Below are positions 1 through 6,385 of a stretch of DNA of 42,666 nucleotides, in pieces. Below the pieces are notes generated by a model that was not told the origin of the DNA, made no database searches, and saw only the letters and a list, made by a program, of their open reading frames with translations. Position numbers and translations under genes: made by a program. Origin of the DNA: Eubacteriales bacterium. GTDB taxonomy: Bacteria > Bacillota > Clostridia > Lachnospirales > Lachnospiraceae. Each line of letters starts with the position of its first letter. The first letter of the stretch is position 1. The stretch is from assembly GCA_030527715.1 (NCBI GenBank), contig JAUNAF010000010.1, forward strand, positions 1-42,666. The letters run 5' to 3'.

Positions 1-131
1 AGGCAGCTACTACTGAGGCAGCTGAGGAGGAGACCACTGAGGCAGCTACAGAGGCAGCTGAGGAAGAGGAGACTGCAGCAGCAGAGGAAGCTACCACTGA
101 GGCAGCTGAGGAGGAGACCACTGAGGCGTAA
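1..131 (+). CDS. C-terminal tail of an unidentified protein (5' end outside window)
   Basis: The frame is open from the window edge (first full codon at base 3) and stops at TAA 129-131. The 42 visible residues consist only of Ala, Glu and Thr, in repeated blocks of the type TTEAAEEE, so this is a low-complexity, strongly acidic tail and not a folded domain. The DNA is correspondingly repetitive, built on gaggcagctgaggag-like units. An intrinsic terminator follows 70 bases later, which supports this being a real gene end. The function cannot be told from the tail; acidic Ala/Glu/Thr tails occur on secreted or chaperone-like proteins of Clostridia, but that is only a guess. Confidence 0.7.
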   Translation, partial: AATTEAAEEETTEAATEAAEEEETAAAEEATTEAAEEETTEA

Positions 132-201
132 GCCTGGTCGACTTGAAAAAGTTGTAAGGTGCAGAATGCAAAGTACGTATTCTGAATATACAATAGCTCA
201 T

Positions 202-237
202 AAAGGCGGCATGACCACTGGTTGTGCCGCCTTTTTT
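202..237 (+). terminator. Intrinsic terminator after the acidic-tail gene
   Basis: AAAGGCGGCA (202-211) pairs perfectly with TGCCGCCTTT (225-234), a 10-bp stem with a 13-nt loop, and a T run continues to 237. It closes the preceding gene. Confidence 0.88.
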
Positions 238-286
238 GCGCGAGCAGCGATGAGAATGCTGTGCTTGCACAAGCATTCGAGGAGCA
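235..286 (+). repeat. Dispersed hairpin repeat, copy A
   Basis: This 52-nt stretch is the reverse complement of 42490-42541 with a single mismatch (C at 245 against T). It contains a hairpin: GAATGC (254-259) plus TGTGC (260-264), a TT loop, GCACA (267-271), one bulged A and GCATTC (273-278). It begins inside the T run of the terminator and ends beside the -35 box of the ispF promoter. There is no coding potential or transposase. It looks like a short REP/MITE-type non-coding repeat. Confidence 0.85.
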
Positions 287-287
287 C

Positions 288-317
288 TTGCCGACAGACC
301 GCCTGGTAGGGTATAAT
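288..317 (+). promoter_or_regulatory. Likely promoter of ispF
   Basis: TTGCCG (288-293), an 18-nt spacer and a perfect TATAAT (312-317) form a sigma-A type promoter 65 bases before the chosen ispF start. The -35 box lies in a 12-mer, gagcacttgccg (282-293), that recurs at 13164-13175 upstream of asnS. Confidence 0.6.
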
Positions 318-382
318 TGCCTGGTGATGAAAGTATTCTGTCCGCTGTGACGGGCAGTGATCGTGACAGGAGGAAAATGACT

Positions 383-928
383 ATGCGTGTTGGTATGGGA
401 TATGATGTACATAAACTGGTAGAAAACAGAAAACTGATTCTCGGCGGAGTGGAGATCCCCTATGAAAAGGGACTGCTTGGCCATTCGGATGCGGATGTGA
501 TCGTACATGCGATCATGGATGCTCTGCTTGGAGCTGCTGCGCTGGGAGATATCGGAAAGCATTTTCCGGATACGGATCCGAAATATGAGGGAATCTCCAG
601 TATCCGTTTGCTGGAAGAGGTCGGCGCACTGCTTGAGAAGAACAACTATACGATTGAAAACATCGATGCGACGATCATAGCACAGAGACCGAAGATGGCA
701 GGTTATATTCCGCAGATGGTAAAAAATGTAGCCAATGCTCTCGGACTGGAGGAGTCACAGGTGAATATCAAGGCTACGACAGAGGAAGGTCTTGGATTTA
801 CCGGAAGCGGTGCCGGAATTTCTGCACAGGCGATCTGCCTTCTGCTTCCGCTGATGGATATCAGCAGCTTTGAGGTAAATGAGGTCGGTGGAGGCTGTGC
901 AGGCTGCGGCGGCTGTCATGCACGCTGA
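383..928 (+). CDS. ispF: 2-C-methyl-D-erythritol 2,4-cyclodiphosphate synthase
   Basis: IspF makes 2-C-methyl-D-erythritol 2,4-cyclodiphosphate in the MEP isoprenoid pathway, as a cytoplasmic metal-dependent homotrimer. The family signature GMGYDVH is at residues 4-10. The zinc ligands Asp8, His10 and His42 and the [12 protein letters not shown] segment (132-143) are all present. ATG 383 was chosen because AGGAGG at 368-373 lies 9 nt upstream; ATG 377 would leave only 3 nt. The 181-residue product exceeds the usual ~157-160. The extra tail ends [13 protein letters not shown], with three cysteines spaced CxxCxxC, and overlaps the next gene by about 50 bases. The core assignment is secure; whether the tail has a role is unknown. 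Confidence 0.95.
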   Translation: MRVGMGYDVHKLVENRKLILGGVEIPYEKGLLGHSDADVIVHAIMDALLGAAALGDIGKHFPDTDPKYEGISSIRLLEEVGALLEKNNYTIENIDATIIAQRPKMAGYIPQMVKNVANALGLEESQVNIKATTEEGLGFTGSGAGISAQAICLLLPLMDISSFEVNEVGGGCAGCGGCHAR

Positions 929-2024
929 GCAGCTGAGCCGGCGCCTCTGGGAAAAGGTCTTTACCGAGGACAGCAGCAGGTTTCTGGATTACTACGATGA
1001 GGAGATCGCTGCGGGAAACAGAATCTACCTGGATCTGGAGCAGGAGGAGGCAGTCAGTATGCTGCATCTGAATCCGAACCGGCTTCGTGTGGGCGATGCA
1101 ACAGTGGATGTCTGCTATATCGTGGCAGTTGCAACCGTAGAGGAATACCGTCATCAGGGAAGAATGCGCAGACTGCTGTATCAGGCACTTTCGGATCTGA
1201 GGAAGGAAGGGAGCCCCTTTGTCTATCTGATGCCGGCCTCTGAAAAGATCTATCAGCCCTTTGATTTTCGGACAGTGGCGGTGCAGAACTGGTTTTCTGT
1301 TGAAAAACAGGCGCCGGAGAATACGCAAAAACTTCGATGTGTGCCTCTGGATACGAAGGATGATCAGAATCTGTCGAAGCTGGCAGCCTTTGCAGAGAAA
1401 GTACTTTCCGGCTGCTGTATGGTCTCGACGAGAAGAGATCTTTCCTATTACAGACGTATCTGTAAAGAGCAGCGGGCGATGAACGGAGGAATCATTCAGT
1501 TCTTCTGCGGAGAAGTACTCTGCGGCTGCTGTTTCAGCGGCGAGGAGGACGGAATTGAGCTCTGGGAGCTCCTGCTTGCAGACGGATGCCGGAATGAGGA
1601 GGCAGTGACAGCACTGCAGGCATATTTTCAGCAGCCGTTTCTGCTCCGTGGCACTATGCCGGGCAGAAGCACGGAAGGAATCAGCAGATCCGAGACGGGT
1701 GCGCGTCCGATGACGATGGTGCGCATGGCCTCTTTGGAAGCATTTGCAGGCTGCCTCAGGAGCATCTGTGGCAGAGTGGAATTTATGATCCGGATAAGAG
1801 ATGAAATTCTTCCTGAAAATACAGGAATCTGGAGCTTCTGTATCGATCAGACTTCCGGAAGTGCCAAAAAGAGAACTGCAGACGAAATACCTCCGCAGGA
1901 GTCTTTGGAGACGGTCGATATCGGGGATCTGACAGAGTGCTTTTTTGGAAGGCGTCACATCCTGGGAGTGCCGGATGAGCAGCTGAAACTCCTGACACCG
2001 GTGTATCTGAATGAACTGGTATGA
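879..2024 (+). CDS. Eis-like GNAT family N-acetyltransferase
   Basis: Predicted cytoplasmic acetyl-CoA-dependent N-acetyltransferase of 381 residues. The acetyl-CoA binding motif is seen as [19 protein letters not shown] at about residues 85-103, followed by a segment ([15 protein letters not shown]) typical of the Eis-like subgroup. The middle and C-terminal parts fit the second GNAT-like and sterol-carrier-like domains of that subgroup, with a conserved-looking [11 protein letters not shown] near the end. The substrate cannot be inferred; Eis relatives acetylate aminoglycosides or peptides, but many are uncharacterised. ATG 879 has a weak GAGGT just upstream. ATG 918 (MHAEQLSRR) is a plausible alternative that would shorten the overlap with ispF to 11 bases. 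Confidence 0.82.
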   Translation: MRSVEAVQAAAAVMHAEQLSRRLWEKVFTEDSSRFLDYYDEEIAAGNRIYLDLEQEEAVSMLHLNPNRLRVGDATVDVCYIVAVATVEEYRHQGRMRRLLYQALSDLRKEGSPFVYLMPASEKIYQPFDFRTVAVQNWFSVEKQAPENTQKLRCVPLDTKDDQNLSKLAAFAEKVLSGCCMVSTRRDLSYYRRICKEQRAMNGGIIQFFCGEVLCGCCFSGEEDGIELWELLLADGCRNEEAVTALQAYFQQPFLLRGTMPGRSTEGISRSETGARPMTMVRMASLEAFAGCLRSICGRVEFMIRIRDEILPENTGIWSFCIDQTSGSAKKRTADEIPPQESLETVDIGDLTECFFGRRHILGVPDEQLKLLTPVYLNELV

Positions 2025-2037
2025 AAAGGACTGCGGG

Positions 2038-2078
2038 AACCTGTGCGCAGAAGGTTGACAAACGACAGGTTTTTTTTT
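2038..2078 (+). terminator. Terminator-like hairpin after the GNAT gene
   Basis: AACCTGT (2038-2044) pairs with ACAGGTT (2065-2071) around a 20-nt loop, followed by an unbroken T run to 2078. The long loop makes it weaker than other terminators here. The cysS promoter is embedded in it. Confidence 0.55.
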
Positions 2079-2083
2079 ACACT
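2055..2083 (+). promoter_or_regulatory. Promoter of the cysS-mrnC-rlmB operon
   Basis: TTGACA (2055-2060), a 17-nt spacer and TACACT (2078-2083) match the sigma-A consensus. The -35 box sits in the loop of the upstream terminator and the T run forms part of the spacer, so the two signals share DNA. Confidence 0.75.
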
Positions 2084-2115
2084 GGTGAAAACAAAAATGA
2101 AAATGGAGATCTGAT

Positions 2116-3525
2116 ATGAAGGTTTATAATACGCTGACAAAGCGAAAAGAAGAGTTTGTTCCTCTGAAAGAGGGCAAGGTCAGCATGTATGTGTGCGGAC
2201 CGACAGTATACAATCTGATCCACATCGGCAATGCGCGTCCGATGATCGTATTTGATACTGCAAGAAGATATATGGAGCATAAGGGATATGAGGTCAATTA
2301 TGTGTCCAACTTCACAGATGTAGATGACAAGATCATCAAAAAGGCAATCGAAGAGGGCGTGAGTGCGCAGGAGATCTCTGAGAGATACATCGAAGAGTGC
2401 AAAAAGGATATGGCCGGAATGAATGTGAAGCCGGCGACCACACATCCGCAGGCAACACAGGAGATCGACGGTATGATCTCCATGATCTCCACACTGATCG
2501 AGAAGGGCTATGCCTATGCTGCAGAGGACGGAACCGTTTATTTCCGTACCCGTCAGTTCAAGGGCTATGGAAAGCTCTCCCACAAGAATCTGGATGATCT
2601 GCGCGGAGGAAACCGTTCACTTCTGGTATCCGGAGAGGATCAGAAGGAAGATCCGCTGGATTTCGTACTCTGGAAGCCGAAAAAAGAGGGCGAGCCGTCC
2701 TGGCCGTCTCCGTGGTGCGATGGCCGTCCGGGCTGGCACATTGAGTGTTCCGTAATGTCTAAAAAGTATCTTGGCGATGAGATCGATATTCATGCCGGCG
2801 GAGAGGATCTGATCTTCCCGCACCATGAGAATGAGATCGCACAGAGTGAGGCATGCAATGGCACCGAGTTTGCAAAATACTGGCTGCACAATGCATTCCT
2901 GAATATTGATAACCGTAAGATGTCCAAATCTCTGGGCAACTTCTTTACCGTCCGTGAGATCAGCGAAAAGTATGATCTTCAGGTACTGCGTTTCTTTATG
3001 CTGAGCGCACATTACCGCAGCCCGCTGAACTTCAGCGCAGATCTGATGGAGGCAGCAAAGAACGGACTGGACCGTATCCTGAATACCGTCTCCAATCTGA
3101 CTTTCCTTTCCGGCAAGGCGAAGGATGCAGAGCTGAACGCACAGGAGCAGGAGAAGCAGGCAGAGCTGGCTTCCTATGAGACAAAGTTTGATGAGGCGAT
3201 GGATGACGACTTCAACACTGCAGATGCGATCGCTGCCATCTTTGAACTGGTGAAATTCGCAAATACAGAAGTCAACGGAGAGAGCTCAAAGGCATGGATC
3301 GATGCTGTGAAGCAGAAGATCGTAGAGCTTTCTGATATTCTCGGTCTGATCGTGGAGAAAGAGGAAGAGCTTCTGGATGCAGATATTGAGAAACTGATCG
3401 AGGAGCGTCAGGCTGCGAGAAAGGCAAAGGATTTTGCCAGAGCAGATGAGATCCGCGGCATCCTTCTGGAGAAAGGCATTGTGCTGAAGGATACCAGAGA
3501 AGGGGTAAAATGGGAGAGAGCGTAG
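2116..3525 (+). CDS. cysS: Cysteine--tRNA ligase
   Basis: Class I aminoacyl-tRNA synthetase charging tRNA-Cys, 469 residues, the normal length. The zinc ligand Cys27 lies in MYVCGPTVYN. HIGN at residues 36-39 is the HIGH signature, and WHIECS and GGEDLIFPHHENEIAQSEA carry the remaining zinc and cysteine-pocket residues. KMSKSLGNFF is the KMSKS loop near residue 270. The C-terminal DALR-type helical domain is complete. It has its own promoter at 2055-2083, no T-box-like leader, and its end overlaps the start of mrnC by 16 bases, implying translational coupling. Confidence 0.98.
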   Translation: MKVYNTLTKRKEEFVPLKEGKVSMYVCGPTVYNLIHIGNARPMIVFDTARRYMEHKGYEVNYVSNFTDVDDKIIKKAIEEGVSAQEISERYIEECKKDMAGMNVKPATTHPQATQEIDGMISMISTLIEKGYAYAAEDGTVYFRTRQFKGYGKLSHKNLDDLRGGNRSLLVSGEDQKEDPLDFVLWKPKKEGEPSWPSPWCDGRPGWHIECSVMSKKYLGDEIDIHAGGEDLIFPHHENEIAQSEACNGTEFAKYWLHNAFLNIDNRKMSKSLGNFFTVREISEKYDLQVLRFFMLSAHYRSPLNFSADLMEAAKNGLDRILNTVSNLTFLSGKAKDAELNAQEQEKQAELASYETKFDEAMDDDFNTADAIAAIFELVKFANTEVNGESSKAWIDAVKQKIVELSDILGLIVEKEEELLDADIEKLIEERQAARKAKDFARADEIRGILLEKGIVLKDTREGVKWERA

Positions 3526-3956
3526 AATTTCTTACCTACCTGGATGAAAGGCTTCAGCTGCCGGAGACCGACCTGCGTGAGGTCTCCCCGCTGGTGCTTG
3601 CCTATATCGGAGATGCCGTCTATGAGCTGGTGATCCGCACGATGCTGGTCAAGACCAGTCATGCGCAGGTGGAACAGCTGCACAAACGTGCAAGTATCCG
3701 AGTAAAAGCGGGCACGCAGTCCGCAATGATCCAGCACCTTCAGCCGTCGCTGACGGAAGAGGAGGAGCGTATCTACAAGCGCGGACGAAATGCAAAATCA
3801 CACACCAAGGCAAAAAATGCGGCAATGTCCGATTACCGCAGAGCTACCGGATTCGAGGCTCTGATGGGATATCTGTATCTGAAAAAGGATACGGCCAGAA
3901 TGATCGACCTGATAGAGGAAGGACTCACCGCGGTATTTTCGGAAAAGGAAGCCTAG
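3510..3956 (+). CDS. mrnC: Mini-ribonuclease III
   Basis: Mini-III lacks the double-stranded-RNA-binding domain of RNase III and matures 23S rRNA ends in Firmicutes. The 148-residue product carries the shortened RNase III signature LAYIGDAVYELVIR at about residues 28-41, where Asp and Glu bind magnesium, and the conserved GRNAKSHTKAKNA and GFEALMGYLYL segments, the latter holding the second acidic metal site. It lies between cysS and rlmB, the standard Clostridia arrangement, overlapping cysS by 16 bases and separated from rlmB by 13. Confidence 0.95.
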   Translation: MGESVEFLTYLDERLQLPETDLREVSPLVLAYIGDAVYELVIRTMLVKTSHAQVEQLHKRASIRVKAGTQSAMIQHLQPSLTEEEERIYKRGRNAKSHTKAKNAAMSDYRRATGFEALMGYLYLKKDTARMIDLIEEGLTAVFSEKEA

Positions 3957-3969
3957 AACAGGAGAGATT

Positions 3970-4701
3970 ATGAGATACGAGGAATTGACGATCGAAGGAA
4001 GAAATGCCGTGATCGAGGCGTTTCGTTCCGGAAAGCCTATCGATAAGCTGTTTGTACTGGACGGCTGTCAGGACGGTCCGATCCGGACGATCCTGAGAGA
4101 GGCGAAGAAGCATGATACCATCGTCAACTACGTGGCGAGAGAGCGCCTGGATCAGCTGAGCGAGAGCGGAAAGCACCAGGGCGTCATCGCATTTGCGGCA
4201 GCTTACGAGTATGCTGAGGTGGAGGACATGCTTGCACTGGCAGAGAAAAAGGGAGAACCTCCGTTTTTGATCCTGCTGGATAACGTGGAGGATCCGCACA
4301 ATCTTGGCGCGATCATCCGTACAGCGAACCTTGCCGGAGCACACGGAGTGATCATTCCGAAGAGAAGAGCTGTCGGACTGACAGCAACCGTTGCGAAGAC
4401 TTCTGCAGGTGCATTGAACTATACGCCGGTAGCCAAGGTGACGAACCTTGCCAAGACGATCGAAGAGCTGAAGGAAAAAGGTCTGTGGTTTGTCTGCGCA
4501 GATATGGGTGGAGAGACGATGTATAACCTGGATCTGAAGGGACCGATCGGTCTGGTAGTCGGAAATGAGGGAGAGGGCGTCAGCCGCCTGGTAAAGGAGA
4601 AATGTGATTTCGTCGCATCGATCCCGATGAAGGGAGAGATCGATTCTCTGAATGTTTCCGTGGCAGCAGGAATCCTTGCCTACGAGATCGTGAGACAGTG
4701 A
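3970..4701 (+). CDS. rlmB: 23S rRNA (guanosine-2'-O-)-methyltransferase, TrmH/SpoU family
   Basis: SpoU-type knotted methyltransferase that 2'-O-methylates a ribose in 23S rRNA (G2251 in the E. coli numbering for RlmB) using S-adenosylmethionine. The N-terminal RNA-binding domain (YEELTIEGRNAVIEAFRSG) is followed by motif 1, NVEDPHNLGAIIRTANLAGA, with the catalytic Arg. Motif 2 is GLVVGNEGEGVS and motif 3 is IPMKGEIDSLNVSVAAG at the C terminus. The length of 243 is typical. GGAGAG at 3961-3966 precedes the ATG. It is the last gene of the cysS operon and is followed by a terminator. A TrmH paralogue with another target base is possible, but the context favours RlmB. Confidence 0.92.
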   Translation: MRYEELTIEGRNAVIEAFRSGKPIDKLFVLDGCQDGPIRTILREAKKHDTIVNYVARERLDQLSESGKHQGVIAFAAAYEYAEVEDMLALAEKKGEPPFLILLDNVEDPHNLGAIIRTANLAGAHGVIIPKRRAVGLTATVAKTSAGALNYTPVAKVTNLAKTIEELKEKGLWFVCADMGGETMYNLDLKGPIGLVVGNEGEGVSRLVKEKCDFVASIPMKGEIDSLNVSVAAGILAYEIVRQ

Positions 4702-4726
4702 CAGATGTAAAGAGACAGATGTAATA

Positions 4727-4791
4727 AGAAGGAGCTGTTGCAAAATAGATGGGATTTTCAGAGTGCATCTATGGAGGAGCGGCTCTTTTTT
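4727..4791 (+). terminator. Branched terminator after rlmB
   Basis: AAGGAGCTGTT near 4729-4739 pairs with AGCGGCTCTT (4778-4787), with wobbles and one bulge. It encloses a second hairpin ATAGATG / CATCTAT, and a T run covers 4786-4791. A direct repeat, ACAGATGTAA (4701-4710 and 4715-4724), lies between the stop codon and this structure. Confidence 0.7.
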
Positions 4792-4876
4792 CATGAAAAG
4801 AGCAAATTTCGGTGCAGCCTGTTCAGAAAATACATCGGAAACAGCGAAAAAAGAAAATTCCGGTGCATTTCCAGGT

Positions 4877-4915
4877 AGATAGATCTGGGAGACAGATCCG
4901 GGAGATAGGTCCGGC
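4877..4915. repeat. Three imperfect 13-bp tandem repeats
   Basis: AGATAGATCTGGG (4877-4889), AGACAGATCCGGG (4890-4902) and AGATAGGTCCGGC (4903-4915) are contiguous copies differing at a few positions. They fill non-coding DNA between the rlmB terminator and the tRNA terminator. No protein or known regulatory site is evident. Confidence 0.75.
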
Positions 4916-4933
4916 AAATAAGCATTTATATAC

Positions 4934-4964
4934 AAAAAAAGGATCCAGGAAAACCTGAATCCTT
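4934..4964 (-). terminator. Terminator of the tRNA-Thr gene
   Basis: On the minus strand an 11-bp stem (4954-4964 with 4939-4949, one G-T wobble) with an AAAA-encoded 4-nt loop is followed by seven U, starting 5 bases after the tRNA 3' end. Confidence 0.88.
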
Positions 4965-4968
4965 GAAA

Positions 4969-5041
4969 AGCTGATGACGGGACTCGGACCCGGGACCTCC
5001 TCACTACCAATGAGGTGCGCTACCACCTGTGCCACATCAGC
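4969..5041 (-). tRNA. trnT: tRNA-Thr (anticodon GGT), atypical
   Basis: The minus strand folds as a 73-nt cloverleaf. The 7-bp acceptor GCTGATG/CATCAGC and the anticodon stem CCTCA/TGAGG are perfect. The loop TTGGTAG gives anticodon GGT, threonine. No CCA is encoded. There are three departures from a normal tRNA: an A-C mismatch in the D stem (positions 12-23), a C-T mismatch at the outer T-stem pair (49-65), and TCCGAGT in the T loop, so C replaces the near-invariant U55. A consensus promoter and a terminator flank it, so it is probably transcribed. It may be a decaying extra copy or a divergent isoacceptor. Confidence 0.85.
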
Positions 5042-5069
5042 CTGTGCGATCTGCTCGCTACAGTTGTAT

Positions 5070-5098
5070 ATACTAGCATAGAGATTCTGAGTTGTCAA
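5070..5098 (-). promoter_or_regulatory. Promoter of the tRNA-Thr gene
   Basis: Minus strand: a perfect TTGACA (5098-5093), a 17-nt spacer and TAGTAT (5075-5070), about 29 bases before the tRNA 5' end. Confidence 0.8.
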
Positions 5099-5119
5099 CA
5101 ACTTTTTTTGGAATTTTTG

Positions 5120-5148
5120 TTTTCATTTTTACAGTATAGTGTTATACT
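5120..5148 (+). promoter_or_regulatory. Promoter of the S1-domain gene
   Basis: TTTTCA (5120-5125), a 17-nt spacer and TATACT (5143-5148), 40 bases before the start codon. It runs divergently from the tRNA promoter. Confidence 0.65.
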
Positions 5149-5187
5149 GAAAAACAGGGGAAACTTACTGAGAAGGAGGAGCAGATA

Positions 5188-6114
5188 ATGGCTGAGGAAG
5201 TAAAAGTGACAGAAGCATTGAGCATGGCAGATCTTGAGGAGGAGCTCAATGCTTCTTTAAAGCAGATTCATGAGGGAGATATCCTGACAGGTACGGTAAT
5301 TTCTGTGACAGATGACGAGGTGATTCTGGATCTGAAATATTATACGGAGGGTGTGATCCGTCGTGCAGACTTTTCAGAGGATCCGATGGTGAATCTGAAA
5401 GAGGAAGTGGCTGTCGGAGATGAGATCTCTGCAACCGTAGTTCGCCGCGAGGGCGGAAACGGTCAGATCATGCTGTCCCGCAAAGAGGCAAACGCAGAAT
5501 TTGCATGGGACAGACTGCAGGAGCTGAAAGATCTGAATAAGAATATCCATGTAAAAGTAGCAGGTGTTGTAAAATCCGGAGTGATCGCATATGTTGAGGG
5601 AATCCGCGGATTCATCCCGGCATCCAAGCTGTCTCTGGAATATGTAGAAGATCTGGAGGAGTGGCTTGGCCGTGAGATCGATGTACGTGTCATCACCGTC
5701 GATGAGGAGGATCAGAAGCTGGTACTCTCAGCAAGAGAGATCCTGCGTGAGCGTGAGGCGGAGGAGCGCAAGACCCGCGTTTCCAATGTTACTGTAGGAC
5801 TGGTTACGGAAGGTACTGTAGAGTCACTTCAGCCGTACGGTGCGTTTGTAAATCTGGGCAACGGACTGAGCGGTCTGGTACATATCTCCCAGATTTCCGA
5901 GAAGCGCATCAAACATCCGAGTGCTGTACTGAAGGTTGGCGATCAGGTCAAGGTAAAAGTCATTGCAGTGAAGGACGGAAAGCTTAGCCTGAGCATGAAG
6001 GCACTGAACGATGTGGCAGCAGAAGAGATCCAGGAAGAGACGATCGAGCTTCCGGAGACCGAGAGCATTTCCACAAATCTTGGCTCTCTGTTCGCAAATC
6101 TGAAGCTGAACTGA
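5188..6114 (+). CDS. Three-S1-domain RNA-binding protein (ribosomal protein S1-like)
   Basis: Cytoplasmic RNA-binding protein of 308 residues built from three consecutive S1 OB folds, at about residues 28-100, 117-190 and 203-278. The third is closest to consensus (YGAFVNLGNGLSGLVHISQIS). Short S1-like proteins of this size are common in Clostridia, where they may replace the six-domain S1 of E. coli; here it is not fused to IspH. GAAGGAGGAG lies 6 nt before ATG 5188. It has its own promoter and is transcribed divergently from the tRNA gene. A role in mRNA binding to the 30S subunit is inferred from the family. Confidence 0.85.
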   Translation: MAEEVKVTEALSMADLEEELNASLKQIHEGDILTGTVISVTDDEVILDLKYYTEGVIRRADFSEDPMVNLKEEVAVGDEISATVVRREGGNGQIMLSRKEANAEFAWDRLQELKDLNKNIHVKVAGVVKSGVIAYVEGIRGFIPASKLSLEYVEDLEEWLGREIDVRVITVDEEDQKLVLSAREILREREAEERKTRVSNVTVGLVTEGTVESLQPYGAFVNLGNGLSGLVHISQISEKRIKHPSAVLKVGDQVKVKVIAVKDGKLSLSMKALNDVAAEEIQEETIELPETESISTNLGSLFANLKLN

Positions 6115-6175
6115 TAATATAGACAAAAACAACGGAAGAAAGAAGAAAAAAATGTGCATATATCTGAATAATTTA

Positions 6176-6203
6176 TTGTTTGTTCATGAAATGTACATAT
6201 ATT
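6176..6203 (+). promoter_or_regulatory. Possible promoter of the pyrophosphatase gene
   Basis: TTGTTT (6176-6181), a 16-nt spacer and TATATT (6198-6203) in the A/T-rich region after the S1 gene. It would give a leader of about 175 nt containing two hairpins. Confidence 0.4.
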
Positions 6204-6257
6204 GATGTTAATATTTGTCTATAGATAAATAAGACATCAAGAAATTTTTTCATAATT

Positions 6258-6284
6258 GCCTCCGGTGTATCCTGCGCCGGGGGC
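6258..6284 (+). other. GC-rich hairpin in the pyrophosphatase leader
   Basis: GCCTCCGG (6258-6265) pairs with CCGGGGGC (6277-6284), with one T-G wobble and an 11-nt loop. No T run follows, so it is not an obvious terminator in this direction. Confidence 0.45.
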
Positions 6285-6308
6285 ACTCCTCATTTATAGG
6301 GAAAATTT

Positions 6309-6358
6309 GTGACTATTCAGAGCCGTGCGATTTGGGAAGATGGGCTCTGAACAGTTAC
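6309..6358 (+). repeat. Long hairpin ending in the CTGAACAGTTACGA motif
   Basis: A 16-nt arm (6309-6324) pairs with 6343-6358 apart from one A-C mismatch and one wobble, with an 18-nt loop. The right arm lies in CTGAACAGTTACGA (6347-6360), a 14-mer repeated exactly at 13345-13358 in another leader hairpin. It lies just before the ribosome-binding site of the pyrophosphatase gene. Confidence 0.7.
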
Positions 6359-6385
6359 GAAAATTTTTTGATAAAGGAAGTAGAT

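Noticed and set aside
6332..6385. N-terminal extension of the pyrophosphatase from ATG 6332
   Set aside because: The extension is encoded by a hairpin repeat arm and has no ribosome-binding site, whereas ATG 6386 follows AAGGAAG and gives the normal family N terminus.
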